DNA of 64,000 nucleotides from Todiramphus chloris collaris (taxonomy: Eukaryota; Chordata; Aves; Coraciiformes; Alcedinidae), in NCBI GenBank assembly GCA_025345505.1, contig JANVCC010000025.1:1472971-1536970 (forward strand). Reading direction: 5' to 3'. Numbering within the stretch: the stretch's first letter is position 1; each line of letters begins with the position of its first letter. Under the pieces are notes generated by a model, which saw only the letters and a list, made by a program, of their open reading frames with translations, was not told where the DNA came from and searched no databases. Shown here piece after piece: positions 23,201 through 33,289 of this stretch. A program made the translations under genes and the position numbers.

Positions 23201-26200
23201 AATATCTATTAAATAAACAAAATAAGGGGAATTCACTTTCAGTATCTTGAACTCAGATGATGTGCATAGTACAAAGACATCACTTCTTAACTCTTATCAG
23301 AGTTTGGGGATTTTTTTCTGTGCAGTTCAGGGAAAGGTGGAAAATAACTTTTGCTGGTAGCTGCTACTTTACTTAGCTCTGGCTAATTGAAAGTCCCTAC
23401 TGGGTTAAACCAGGCCTTTTGGTTTTTTTTTTTCGAGTATCTTAGAGCTGCCTTTAAAATGCTGCAGCTGATATTCTGTGTTGTCACATTATTTCAAAGA
23501 CCTCTTTCCTTTTTCTTTTTTAATATGTATGTACTTTCCTTTCTGTCTCTTCCTGTTTTCTCTTTCAGTTTGTTTTTATTTTACTCCTTTAGATTTTTAA
23601 TTCAGCATTCCATATTCACATGTGTCTGTATCAATTATATTGGCTTATAGATTAAAAAAATCAGACCCAAACCCTAACATTTGAAATATGATGCATAATA
23701 GGAATACCTGGGATCTTACCTGTCGATAGCTGGTCTAGCTTAAAAAGTAGATCTGAGAATTCTTTCTATCGGAAACTGGGGTACCCTTCTTAGAAGAAAA
23801 ATCAGAGGAGACTACAGGAGTTTCTACTACTAATTGATTTACCTTTCTAATGAAGCTGGAATCTTTCTTGAGGTTATCACATGTTGATAAGCATTGTAAA
23901 GGTCACTGAGACTGCTAAAAATGGAAAAAGGAAATCACAAGAGTCTCATAGTAGTTGCTGAAAGCCCCCCTCCTTTTTTTTTAACATGTATTGTTGCTAC
24001 AGATTTTCTGTATTTAAAAAATAAAAGCTTATCTTACCAAAGATCCCAAATGGTATGTTTCAGGTTTTGGAGTGCTTGCCTCGGTCTCGGCATCACTCTT
24101 ATTTTAACTTTCCTCTTCCACTAACTCTATTTGCTGCATTACCTGTAAGAATCAAGCTGTAGGCATTTCATTTGGAAACCTGAATTAGTGAAGGCTTTTT
24201 GATTTGAAACTTTTGGTTCAAACTGCCAGGTAATTTAGGCTTAGAGACAGCCCTACAGGAAAAAAAATTGGCAATGTTGCTAAACGTCTGATCTTCTGTT
24301 AGGGGTTAAATAATGTTTAGAACGGCCCAGGAAGTGTGAGTTCAGATGGAATAGGCTGAGTCCTGGGCCAGCCACCCTTTGCTGGCCACTTCCAATGTAC
24401 TTCTCCCAGTATCAGGCTGCTGCTGTGGGTGAAGAGTCACTCCCACCACTCAGACACTGCCTCTGACCTCACCTAGATGATTCCTGTTCCAGATTTAGGA
24501 TCTGCAGAGACTATTTTTTTGGGGGGTGGGGTGCTGGAAGAGGAAAGGGCTGAGCACACAATGCTGTCTAGCAGTAACAAAATTCCAAAGTGTGCTGCTT
24601 AATTACAAGCAAACAAGACCAAAAAAATCTTTTGCATTCCTAGTTAAGAACTGGGAAAGACATGAGACTTAATTTTGTGTTTTACAGAGAAATCTTTCCT
24701 GGAAAATGTGTTAGTAGGGGAAGTTAGTACCTTTCACTGTGCTATAGATACAAAAGATTCCGATTTGAAGGAAAATAAAATCAAAGCTTTCTTAAGAATA
24801 AAGAATTAAAATGTATAAAGAAATAAAATGCCAGAGCAGTGTTCCTTTCAGCTCTGTTCAATGCAGGGTCAAGAGTTGGAATCAGCGTTTCTAAGGTATT
24901 AAGTGACAGGTCAGAAGGGCTCTGGCTGGCTGAACTACAGAACCCTTTTGCAAACACCTCGTGACTTGTTATGGCAGAGTAGTTCCCTGATTGCTTTGAG
25001 TTTTTATGTAATTGCTTACCTATGTGAAATAAAGATAGAAAACACTTCTGGCTTGTTAGGATTTCGCTCCATCATATGAATGGCTGTTGATATACCTAGG
25101 CAGAAAAAAATGAGTAATGCATCAAAAAAAGCTAACCCCAGATCTTTACTATATACTGGAGGAAGTTAGTTAAGAGGCTTGACTCAGTTTAAAAGTCTAC
25201 TTAATCAAAAAATTAATAGTCTCTCATGTGAGATTCCGTCATTTGGCACAGGAATACAGCTGAATCTTAGTAGCTGATAAACCTTGTAGGTTCTCTTTAG
25301 AATTGTAACTGAATATTGTAATTACCTTTAAGATTTGGGGGTTGGGGTAGGAGAACCCTGAAAACAGTTAAGATCCCCTGGCATTTCTCTTGAGTTTTGC
25401 AGTCAAATTGTGTGCAATGTAACTCTGGATTGTGACTGAACAGAAGTAATGTGTGTGCCAGCAGTTCTGCTAAATACATAGATGTAAGCTATTAATGATC
25501 TCCATAAACAAGCTTATCAATAACTGTTGTATAATTATTGTGCCCCAGATCTGCACTGAACAAGGTAACTCTCTGTTGCTTTCCCACCACCCTAGTCCAT
25601 TCCCTTGCAGGAGGGCAGCATGTCTTTGTAGTGATCTACAAGTGATGTGTGTCACTTAGAAAGCAAGTGTCTAAATTGATCATCTCTTGCCTGGCCATGT
25701 TCCAGCTCTTCCTTTTTCCTCTTTTCTCCTGCAGACATGACACCTCATTAATGGTGCATGTGTGGTATTACAACTCTAGATGGTCTTTTATTTTACTTTT
25801 TGTTTCAGAGCTGCCTTTCACTGCTCTTCTTTCTCTCCACGGTTGTGCAGAAGTAAGAGGATTCTTACTTCTTTTCGTTCTTTTTTTTTTAATTATTATT
25901 TTGTTTCCTTTTCTCTTTTTCTTCCTTTCTTTTTCTTTAGTGGACTGAAAATCAAAGCTTTAACCCTTAGTCCTTATGCAAGCCTGAATAGTTTCTGTCT
26001 GTCTGGATAGTTAGAAGTCATACTATTTATTGTAACAATTTAAACACTCATATGCTTGTAAAAGTATTCCTAGGCTGACCAACAATCTCTGCTTTGAATG
26101 CTAAATAAAACATGAGCACTCAACTGCTCTTTATAATTCAGTATTAAAAGGTCTCTTAACTTACAATAATACCTGCCTTTTAACTGCACCAAAAGTAGTT

Positions 26201-29200
26201 TTTACTCAGTCTGCATGCTTTTAAACTCAGATTGTATTTCAGGTAGCAAGTTAAATGTTTGATCCCATCTCAAATTGCTCTGGCTGTACTTGCAGTGCAT
26301 TCCTATTGACACCTTGGCCAGATGGGCTGATGCTACCCTAGCTAGCTTTGCTGTTCTGTGCTATCAAACCAGGGCTGGTATGGTCAGAGAGGCAGAGAAA
26401 TGAACACATTGGGCTTATTTTATATGGGGCGTCTCTTGCTAAGAATCAAACTTGCTCAATGTTTATGTAAATTTAAAACAATAAGCTAAATATTCATTGG
26501 CTGTATGGATTAATAAAATATCAGTAAAGGGCTACAATGGGTACTTTGTAAAAGTCGGTATAGTCTGAGTTTTTGCATCCACTGTCCCTTACTGTGTGCA
26601 TTTCAAACTTAGGTGCAGTTGCTCCTGTGGTACTATCACATCTAACTTTTCTTTTTGAATATTTTAGGTTTCACTGCAATCACAACAACTAATCCCATTT
26701 GGCTAGTGAAGACACGATTGCAGCTCGATGCAAGGTACTGGGATAAGCCTTTGCTTTAATGGTGTGACTCTGTTCTGCGTCCCAGGAGGGAATAATTCCT
26801 TAACTATCCAGTGTTTTGAATTAGAAAGTTGATGCTGATCTATCTAGAAGTTAACTTTGTCACTTTTCTCTACTTGAATCTTTGAATTAGTCACAGAATT
26901 TTGATGCTATGTGTGATGGTATCTTGTGCTTCTGCTTGCTTTTTTTACTGATTAATCAGTTATTGCTTAAATTCTAAGGCTTTAAGGAAATTGGGGAAAA
27001 GTATGGATTTCCTGTTCATGTTACTTCTGTACATTGTACCGAGCACACTGTTCATGTGGGAGACGTGAAGAAAGATCTTCTATCTTTGTGTAGGACACTG
27101 CAATTATGTTGGCTTGTCTAGCACCGGCTGCATTCTCAGCTCTTCTAATTCAGTTGTTATTTAGAGGCATGGAAACATTTGGCCTGTGGGATTATCCTAT
27201 TCTGATCTTGTGTCTTCTCAAGTTCTTATCAAAAATCCCTCTGATGCCAGTAAGAGCTGGTGAAAGGCATATGTTTTGTTTCCAAAGTGAAACTGCTTTG
27301 GCCTTCAAGATGTTGTGCATCTTGTGCATCAGGAGAACAAACTTTTAGAGCAGTCAGTGCCAGTGCACCTGTCCAGGGACACCAGGGATATATGGGGACT
27401 GAGGTGTCCCTGGAGCTGCATCTGTAAGTTCAGCTGCCCTTCTCACCAGTTGTTACTTGACTATTTTCTCTTGCCTGTCAGCAAATCACTGCCACCTCCC
27501 CAGTTCTTTGCAGCATCTGCCAGTGAGCTTACTCGAGATCTGATTTGCAGCTATGTGTTCCCCCTTCTTATCTTAACTGTGCGTGCTCCCTTGTTTCACT
27601 GCTCTCTGACACTGCACGTTCAAACCATCGGGACTTAAACTTTGTGATCGAGTGGTGCCTCATACTGCTGACACAAACAGCTGTTGCCTCTGCCTGTCTC
27701 ACACTGACAGTATCTGTGTGAGTCACGGTAACTTCCTGCAAGGTTCTTTGCTGTTGTATCATAGGCCTTGCTCACTCAGACCTCTGCTGGCAGAATCCGT
27801 ATGCTTCAAGTGCCTGCACTTGCTGCTGCAGCAAAGCGTGTTTTACACGGTGTTGTAATGGGTAGCATAGCTGCATACAGGGTGCGCAGTCTCTCGCTGC
27901 ACAACTCAATGCAGTCAGCAAGCTAAAAATGGGAATAAGATTTTATTTACCAACTACTGCTTGATGCTGTCATGCCTAACTAGCATTTTCCTTGACACCA
28001 GCAGTGGCTTAGTCAAATCGAGTACTTGTACCCATGTTGTGTTGGTTGGTGGGCTCCCTCTGGGTGTGCTGGTTGTTTACCAGTAGCTGTGATGCTGTGG
28101 CACCTGCTGTTGGAACTCTCAGACACTGTAATTGCTATGCGATGGTGTTGTTGAGACAGTTTAGGGAAAATCCACTCATTCTGCAGAAGAAAAAGGTTAT
28201 TTTTTTCCGGAGTTCATTTGGGAGTCTGTTTAAGCAATTCAGTCCTTTATTTGGTAAGACTTGGGGAGGTCTAGAGCTGTTCTACTGGTCTACCAGGATA
28301 TGTTTTTCTGTAGTCACTGTATGAAGTTTGGCTTGAATTCAGTGTAATGCTTTACCTATGTTTAGTGCTGAAGGCCTTTGAGGCTTTCATTTCAAGTTCT
28401 TCTTTAGCAAGTAGGTTGGACGAGATGATCTCCAGAGGTTCCCTCCAGCCCCTACCATCCTGTGATTCTGTGTCGTCTTGGAGGAATCTGAATCAGAGCC
28501 CCTCAGCTGCAGTGAGACTTTTCCTAAGTCCGCTTGTCACTCAAGCAAAGCTATTTAATTCTTTCCTGGTCTCAGGTTGCACCACCTTGACATCTGTCTT
28601 GTTTTCTCCTTTCTAGGAATCGTGGAGAAAAGCGAATGAGTGCTTTTGAGTGTGTCCGGAAAGTTTATCGATCAGATGGTATTAAAGGTTTTTACCGAGG
28701 AATGTCAGCATCCTACGCAGGCATATCTGAGACTGTTATTCATTTTGTTATTTATGAGAGTATTAAGAGAAGACTACTGGAATATAAGACTTCTGCCATG
28801 GACAATGAGGATGAATCGGCAAAAGAAGCTTCGGACTTTGTTGGAATGATGATGGCTGCGGCCACATCCAAAACTTGTGCAACATCAATAGCATATCCCC
28901 ACGGTAAGTGGGGCATGTACTGCTGAGAGTCTGAATCAGTCATCAAAGGGAGGCTTTTCAGTGGCATTTGTAGCAGGCTTGCTCAAGAACTATTTGTCGG
29001 AAGCTTTTCACATCGGATTGAGACAGTCAACATGAGTGTAGTATTCAGACATTGCCATATTTTTAAGTGGATATCTAGCATGGCCTGTTCTCGGGCAGTG
29101 TTTCTTTTTCCAAAGGATTTCCCAGGGTATGGCCCAAGTACTGAAAGAGAAGGTCTTTTAGCACTTGGAATTTCTCTGTATACTTGGCAGTTTCACATAA

Positions 29201-29607
29201 TTTGCCAGCAAATTCTTGTCCCCTTCTAGGAAAACAGCATGTCTGTTTTGGTTCCACTTAACATATACACAAGCACTTTTCAGGAAAACTAGAGTTCTTC
29301 TGAGTGGGAGAACTTGGGGAGGGGGAAAGGTTGTACTTTAATGTAAAATCACTAACTGGTTTCTGGGAAAGAAAAGTAGTGAATATAACCACATGTGGTT
29401 TTCTTTTGTACAGAGGTTGTACGAACAAGACTAAGAGAAGAGGGAACAAAATACAGGTCTTTCTTCCAGACACTATCTTTGCTTGTGCGAGAAGAAGGGT
29501 ATGGATCCCTCTACAGAGGTTTAACTACACATCTGGTCAGACAGATTCCAAACACGGCTATCATGATGTCGACCTATGAAGTGGTAGTCTACTTGCTGGA
29601 TGGATAG
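6746..29607 (+). CDS. SLC25A36: SLC25A36, mitochondrial pyrimidine/guanine nucleotide carrier (whole gene, seven coding exons)
   Basis: The CDS joins 6746-6786, 15376-15546, 16470-16547, 19226-19326, 26668-26734, 28617-28903 and 29414-29607. That is 939 nt: 312 codons plus TAG, close to the roughly 311 residues I recall for the human protein. It opens [17 protein letters not shown], as in vertebrate SLC25A36. The three carrier repeats each keep their signature: P26-L-E28-V-V-K31, P140-I-W142-L-V-K145 and P247-H-E249-V-V-R252. The Trp in place of the acidic residue in repeat 2 is a trait I recall for the SLC25A33/A36 pair. The family spans the inner mitochondrial membrane six times and exchanges nucleotides; SLC25A36 carries pyrimidine and guanine nucleotides. 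The closest alternative is SLC25A33, but the N-terminus and the exon 2 insert (SVTLYISEV...) fit A36 better. There is no frameshift or internal stop. Confidence 0.96.
6787..15375 (+). other. SLC25A36: SLC25A36 intron 1
   Basis: An 8.6-kb GT-AG intron. Its first 0.75 kb is the end of the CpG island; the rest is ordinary intronic DNA. It contains a (GT)16 microsatellite at 14226-14257. A TTGCAG acceptor ends it. Open frames inside are short and unrecognisable. One, at 12503-12721, ends at a GTAAGT donor-like site near 12718, but no acceptor or homology supports an exon. Confidence 0.85.
14226..14257. repeat. (GT)16 microsatellite
   Basis: An uninterrupted run of 16 GT units in intron 1 of SLC25A36. 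Its length makes it likely to vary between individuals. Confidence 0.97.
15376..15546 (+). CDS. SLC25A36: SLC25A36 coding exon 2
   Basis: 171 nt encoding residues 14-71, with the first carrier signature [11 protein letters not shown] and then the long matrix loop [16 protein letters not shown] through SPGPLHCLK. That loop insert between helices 1 and 2 distinguishes the SLC25A33/A36 type from most carriers. The acceptor is TTGCAG and the donor AA|GTGAGT. Compared with the human protein as I recall it, the loop reads [11 protein letters not shown], a small insertion relative to VNRVVSPGP, which would account for roughly the extra residue count. Confidence 0.95.
15547..16469 (+). other. SLC25A36: SLC25A36 intron 2
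   Basis: A 923-bp GT-AG intron, ending in a T-rich tract and TTGTAG. Nothing else is recognised in it. Confidence 0.9.
16470..16547 (+). CDS. SLC25A36: SLC25A36 coding exon 3
   Basis: 78 nt encoding residues 71-97, [20 protein letters not shown] followed by VGVAPSR. This is the conserved end of carrier repeat 1: the EGxxxLFRGLxPxLxGxxPSR pattern that precedes helix 2. The acceptor is TTGTAG and the donor is a full-consensus AG|GTAAGT. Confidence 0.95.
16548..19225 (+). other. SLC25A36: SLC25A36 intron 3
   Basis: A 2.7-kb GT-AG intron. A stretch at about 16935-17225 is more GC-rich than its surroundings; I cannot assign it to a repeat family. No exon or RNA gene is seen. Confidence 0.85.
19226..19326 (+). 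CDS. SLC25A36: SLC25A36 coding exon 4
   Basis: 101 nt encoding residues 97-131: [20 protein letters not shown], then [14 protein letters not shown]. This covers helix 2 and the start of carrier repeat 2 (helix 3). The acceptor is TTTTAG and the donor G|GTAAGG. Confidence 0.95.
19327..26667 (+). other. SLC25A36: SLC25A36 intron 4
   Basis: A 7.3-kb GT-AG intron, the second longest. It is AT-rich and contains T-rich stretches at about 23380-23600 and 25870-25940. The second ends in an acceptor-like AG at 25939-25940, 727 bp before the true acceptor ATTTTAG. No exon, RNA gene or clear transposon is recognised. Confidence 0.85.
26668..26734 (+). CDS. SLC25A36: SLC25A36 coding exon 5
   Basis: 67 nt encoding residues 131-153, [20 protein letters not shown] with flanking Gly, Ala and Arg. 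It holds the second signature PIWLVK, in which Trp142 stands where most carriers have Asp or Glu. The acceptor is ATTTTAG and the donor AAG|GTACTG, a weaker donor than the others in this gene. Confidence 0.95.
26735..28616 (+). other. SLC25A36: SLC25A36 intron 5
   Basis: A 1.9-kb GT-AG intron. It contains a CR1 3' end at 28411-28472 and several short chance frames. The acceptor TTTCTAG lies behind a pyrimidine tract. Confidence 0.9.
28411..28472 (+). repeat. CR1 LINE 3' end in intron 5
   Basis: It contains the CR1 terminal phrase 'taggttggacgagatgatct', then 'ggttccctccagcccc', and ends TGTGATTCTGTG, a variant of the CR1 tail octamer repeat. The upstream part of the element is not recognisable, so this is a strongly 5'-truncated copy in sense orientation, as most CR1 copies are. 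Confidence 0.9.
28617..28903 (+). CDS. SLC25A36: SLC25A36 coding exon 6
   Basis: 287 nt encoding residues 153-249, the largest coding exon. It reads [56 protein letters not shown], then an acidic loop ([14 protein letters not shown]), then [20 protein letters not shown]. It completes carrier repeat 2 and opens repeat 3; Pro247 begins the third signature. The acceptor is TTCTAG and the donor G|GTAAGTG. If the intron were retained, the frame would end within 8 codons (GKWGMYC then TGA). Confidence 0.96.
28904..29413 (+). other. SLC25A36: SLC25A36 intron 6
   Basis: The shortest intron, 510 bp, GT-AG, with acceptor TTGTACAG. Nothing else is seen in it. Confidence 0.93.
29414..29607 (+). CDS. SLC25A36: SLC25A36 coding exon 7 with stop
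   Basis: 194 nt encoding residues 249-312: [64 protein letters not shown], then TAG. It completes the third signature PHEVVRTRL and the EEGxxSLYRGL matrix-helix motif. The last helix and C-terminus are intact. Confidence 0.96.
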
Positions 29608-30329
29608 CAGCGTGACAAGGCTTCCTAGAGGAAGGTGGAAGATGGAAAGACTGGAGTGGACCACTGAATGTCAATGCCAATGTGGTGGGCAAAGGGAATG
29701 TTCTATCAGGAACACGCAGCTATGGACAAAACAGAAGGTTGATTGTGGGCAACTACAGATAATTTTGCTGCCTTATTGTATGGTCTCTTGGCAATGTGAC
29801 AGATGGGAGCTGCCCCTTAGAGAATGCCTTTGTACACCTCTTAATTGAAAATTGTTCCTTTCTTTTCATTTGTTAATCTGGACAAGGCCATTCAGTCATC
29901 TTCAGAGACCTGATGGGTGAAGGAGGGGTCATAAAATATGTTCTTGGGCAGCCTTACTTCTCTTAGTGATTGCTCTCAACTACATCCTTGCTATTGTGTT
30001 TTCTTGCACAGTAACATGTTGGAAGCATGGGGAGGCAGTACCTTCATGCCCTTCCATACCTGAAACTTCTATTCAGTTGCTCTGAAGAGTCATAAAGAGC
30101 CTGAGGTAGTAGTCAGTGTGTAGTGTTTTGTCTTGCTACCTCAAGATAAAATATGGTGAAGGGACCCAGGAGAGAGTTGCTACTTTTACTGCAAAGGGTG
30201 ATACTTGGTTGGTTTTGTTTTTTTTAAAGTTTGAGCAGTGTTGTACATTAGTGAGAGGATCTGATTGTTGAACTCTTCAGGTGCTCAATCTGGTAATTTT
30301 GGTGTATGTGGAATTCTACTTCTGCTGCA

Positions 30330-30347
30330 TCTTTTTTTTTTTTTTTT
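30330..30347. repeat. Poly-T tract in the 3' UTR
   Basis: A run of about 18 T followed by CCCC. No element is recognisable beside it. Confidence 0.75.
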
Positions 30348-33283
30348 CCCCAGGAACTTTACTTCCTTAAGTAAGAGTGACCTGTAACATGTTCACCTAT
30401 ATCATGAATTTTCCTTGACAGCCTGACAGGTCACTCACACAGCTAAGGAAGAACTTGCAGAATGCTACTTCATGGCCTTTTTAAGGATTCTTAATGCAAT
30501 GAGAAATCTCAAACTAGTCCAGACTGCCAATTGTGAAGATAGGATTCGCTCAGATAGTTCCATGCTACCTAAGAACAAGCTGTATTACCCTAAAACACCT
30601 GGAGAATCCTGACTGATTAGCAGTGTCTATATGGCAGTACAGGGGAAGAACACATATCACCATGGCTAAGGTGATCAGAAAGCAGAGAACAGTTGAAGTT
30701 ACAATATATCTTTTCAGTGCAGACAGAACAATGGAGAAAATTGTAATTGAGGTTTTCTTGTAAGCATTCCCCTTGATAACTGCTGGATCACTTCTTCCAA
30801 CTTGAGCCTGTGCACTGAGCTGTAGCTGAGAGGTATAATCCAAACCCAATACTCGGGCCTTGGTTTTGTGTTCTATAAGCCAACTGCAGAACAGCACATC
30901 ACATTTAGCAGGGAGCCTGAGTTAGTTTGTTCTGTCTTCATTTACAGGGTTTTCCAAAACCATATACCTGGAGTGTCAAAATCAGAAGTTAATGTCACAA
31001 GAACTTGTACAGCTTTCCAAACAGGTCTCTCCTCTCTACGCCTTGAGTACTTCTCAATCTGCATCTATAATCCTTATGAGGAAGGGGGTCATTATCAATC
31101 AGAGGCAATAGCTTTCTACATGTAAATGCTGCCACACTGTTGTGGACAGAACTTGTGCTGTCAGCTCTTCCAGTGTGGTACTTGAGTACACTTCAGCTGT
31201 GTGTTGTGTGCAATGGCTTTATTTTATGAATGACTCCTTATGCACTTTGTGGCCTTCTTAGGGCTTATGACTTCCTCTTACTGGTTATCTGTAATCAAAC
31301 TGTGTCCAAACCATGCCCTTTGTTTTTAAACAAAGCATGTGCTTTGATTTCCTTGTAAGCTGTGCAGGATACAACATTTTATGCTATAGGTCCATAGCAT
31401 CTCTGTTGCAGTAGTTCTGCAGGCTGTATGTAAAAGCTCAAAGCTTACAGAACAATCAGTCTGGGGTTTTCTCATTTGCTTTCCTTTATTTTGACTCTTG
31501 TCATGTCTTGTCATGTTTTCCAGAGTGTCAAAGTATATGAGTGTTTCATGTAATTCTCTGTACTACCTGCTCATTGTCATAGCCAAAACTTAACTTGGCA
31601 AAGAGGATATTCAGCTTTGGAGTTTGGGAATACAGGTAACACTGGGATTAGCCTGGGTTTCATGAGTTACTCTTCTCTGCTGGAAACATTCCCCTTGGCT
31701 ACATGTTCATCTCCCATTAACCCACTGGGTACCATATGTGTATCTCTTCTGGTTGAGAACAGACCTCCTGGAGTTGAGAAGTAGAAAATGTTAACATGGA
31801 CAATTGAACATGGGAGAGAGCAGTTAAAAGTAGACAATCGGGTTATTCTTCCACATTTTTAATGGGTGTTTAAGCAATGTTTTAAACTTCAGGGGTGATC
31901 CTTTGGGTTTATGTTTTGTTATGTAAAGCAAGCCAAAAGTTTCTTATGATTTTTTTATTTCTAAACTACCAGTGCATACTGAGTTACCTCTGAAATATTT
32001 CCCAAAGATCTTTAAATTATTTGTATAGTTTTCTTGATATTTATTATTAAAACAGCAAAGGGAATAAGAAGATGCTACATTCAGTAATACCTTTAACTAC
32101 AGAACTGAAAGGAGCGCATTTTAACTTCCTTGTAACATAGATTATCATTTTGATTTCTATTTGAATGTAGGGTGTTTGTCACACTCATCTGTGCCAGAGG
32201 CAAAGGCCTTGGATGTCTGAAGAACTCTTTAATTTAGTTTCTTCGCGTTCACTTGCGTAGATGAAACTTCAGTGTTACTGCTGAGTCAAAATGAACAGCT
32301 TGCAGCCAGTTAGATTTGGGAACCAGCGTGAGACTGTAGCTGCCTGAACCAGTCAAAAGGTGGCACTGGAGCACGCGTTCATCAGGAGAAGGGCTCCTCT
32401 GCCAGGGCCTGGCTAGCTTGGGCTGTCACCGAGTGGCTGTGGCATGCTGGGGGACTGTGCCAAGGTGGCCCGAGTTTGGGAAGCCAAAAAAGAATGAGAT
32501 GTCAGTAGATGCAGTCGTGTTTCTCAGCCCCTCCATTTACCTTTCTGTCCCTGTGGAGCTGTGTCAAGAGGGGTGAGTTGTGTGTGTGGCAGAGGACTGA
32601 GCCCAGCCTTTCAACTGACCCACAGAGCTTCTGCTTGTGTCCGAATGTCTCATCTGCTAGCCTGTGGACTTTCAAGTAGGTTTACACTAGGGATATCTGG
32701 AGGTTTTTTGTTAATTTAAGTGTAACTGAAACATCGACACGTCCCCTTGTTCACTGACGCTGCACCCGTCTGCTTCCCTGTTTCCATAATGCACTCCATG
32801 GATTTCCCTTCTGATGGAGTTTGTTCATGACAGCTTCTGCTGCTCTGTTTTTTGGTCTTACAATGACACTTGTAACATTCCTCAGACTGTAGCATTTTAG
32901 AAGAGAGCTTCCAGAGGCAAAAGAGTAGAGAGCCTTTCTGAATGTCACTTCCTGTTTAAACTGTTTAAATTTGGGGAAACAAGCTGAATACTGAAGTGTG
33001 CCTAGGTAAATATACTGCTTTTTTTCATCTTTCTGTCTGTTAAGATTCAGTTACATAAGTCTTCAGTTCTCTCTAAGAGTCTGCCTACCCTGCATATGTG
33101 AAGGTAGCGATGCCCTCGGAGTCATAGCTAAACACTCACAGATGACCATTTGAGAATCCTTCAGTGCTCATGTGAGGTTTGCTATTATTCTTGCATACGT
33201 GTAGTTGGCTGTAAACTGTGTGCATTTCCTCTGTATTTATATAATTACCTTTTTTGTTTGGATTGCTTTAAAGTTCAAAGCAA

Positions 33284-33289
33284 ATTAAA
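33284..33289 (+). terminator. SLC25A36: Candidate polyadenylation signal ATTAAA
   Basis: ATTAAA, the commonest variant of the canonical hexamer, is followed within 10-40 nt by GT-rich sequence (GATGTGGTT, TGTGTT) as expected for a downstream element. It lies in the + direction after SLC25A36. An earlier ATTAAA at 32046 has less GT-rich sequence after it. Confidence 0.45.

Noticed and set aside
27106-28616. Chain of open frames in intron 5
   Set aside because: They lie in different frames, are separated by stops, contain a CR1 tail and show no protein features.
28636-28926. Exon 6 frame continuing past 28903 to an early stop
   Set aside because: This is read-through of a consensus donor. Joining to 29414 restores the conserved PHEVVRTRL signature, so the spliced form is right.
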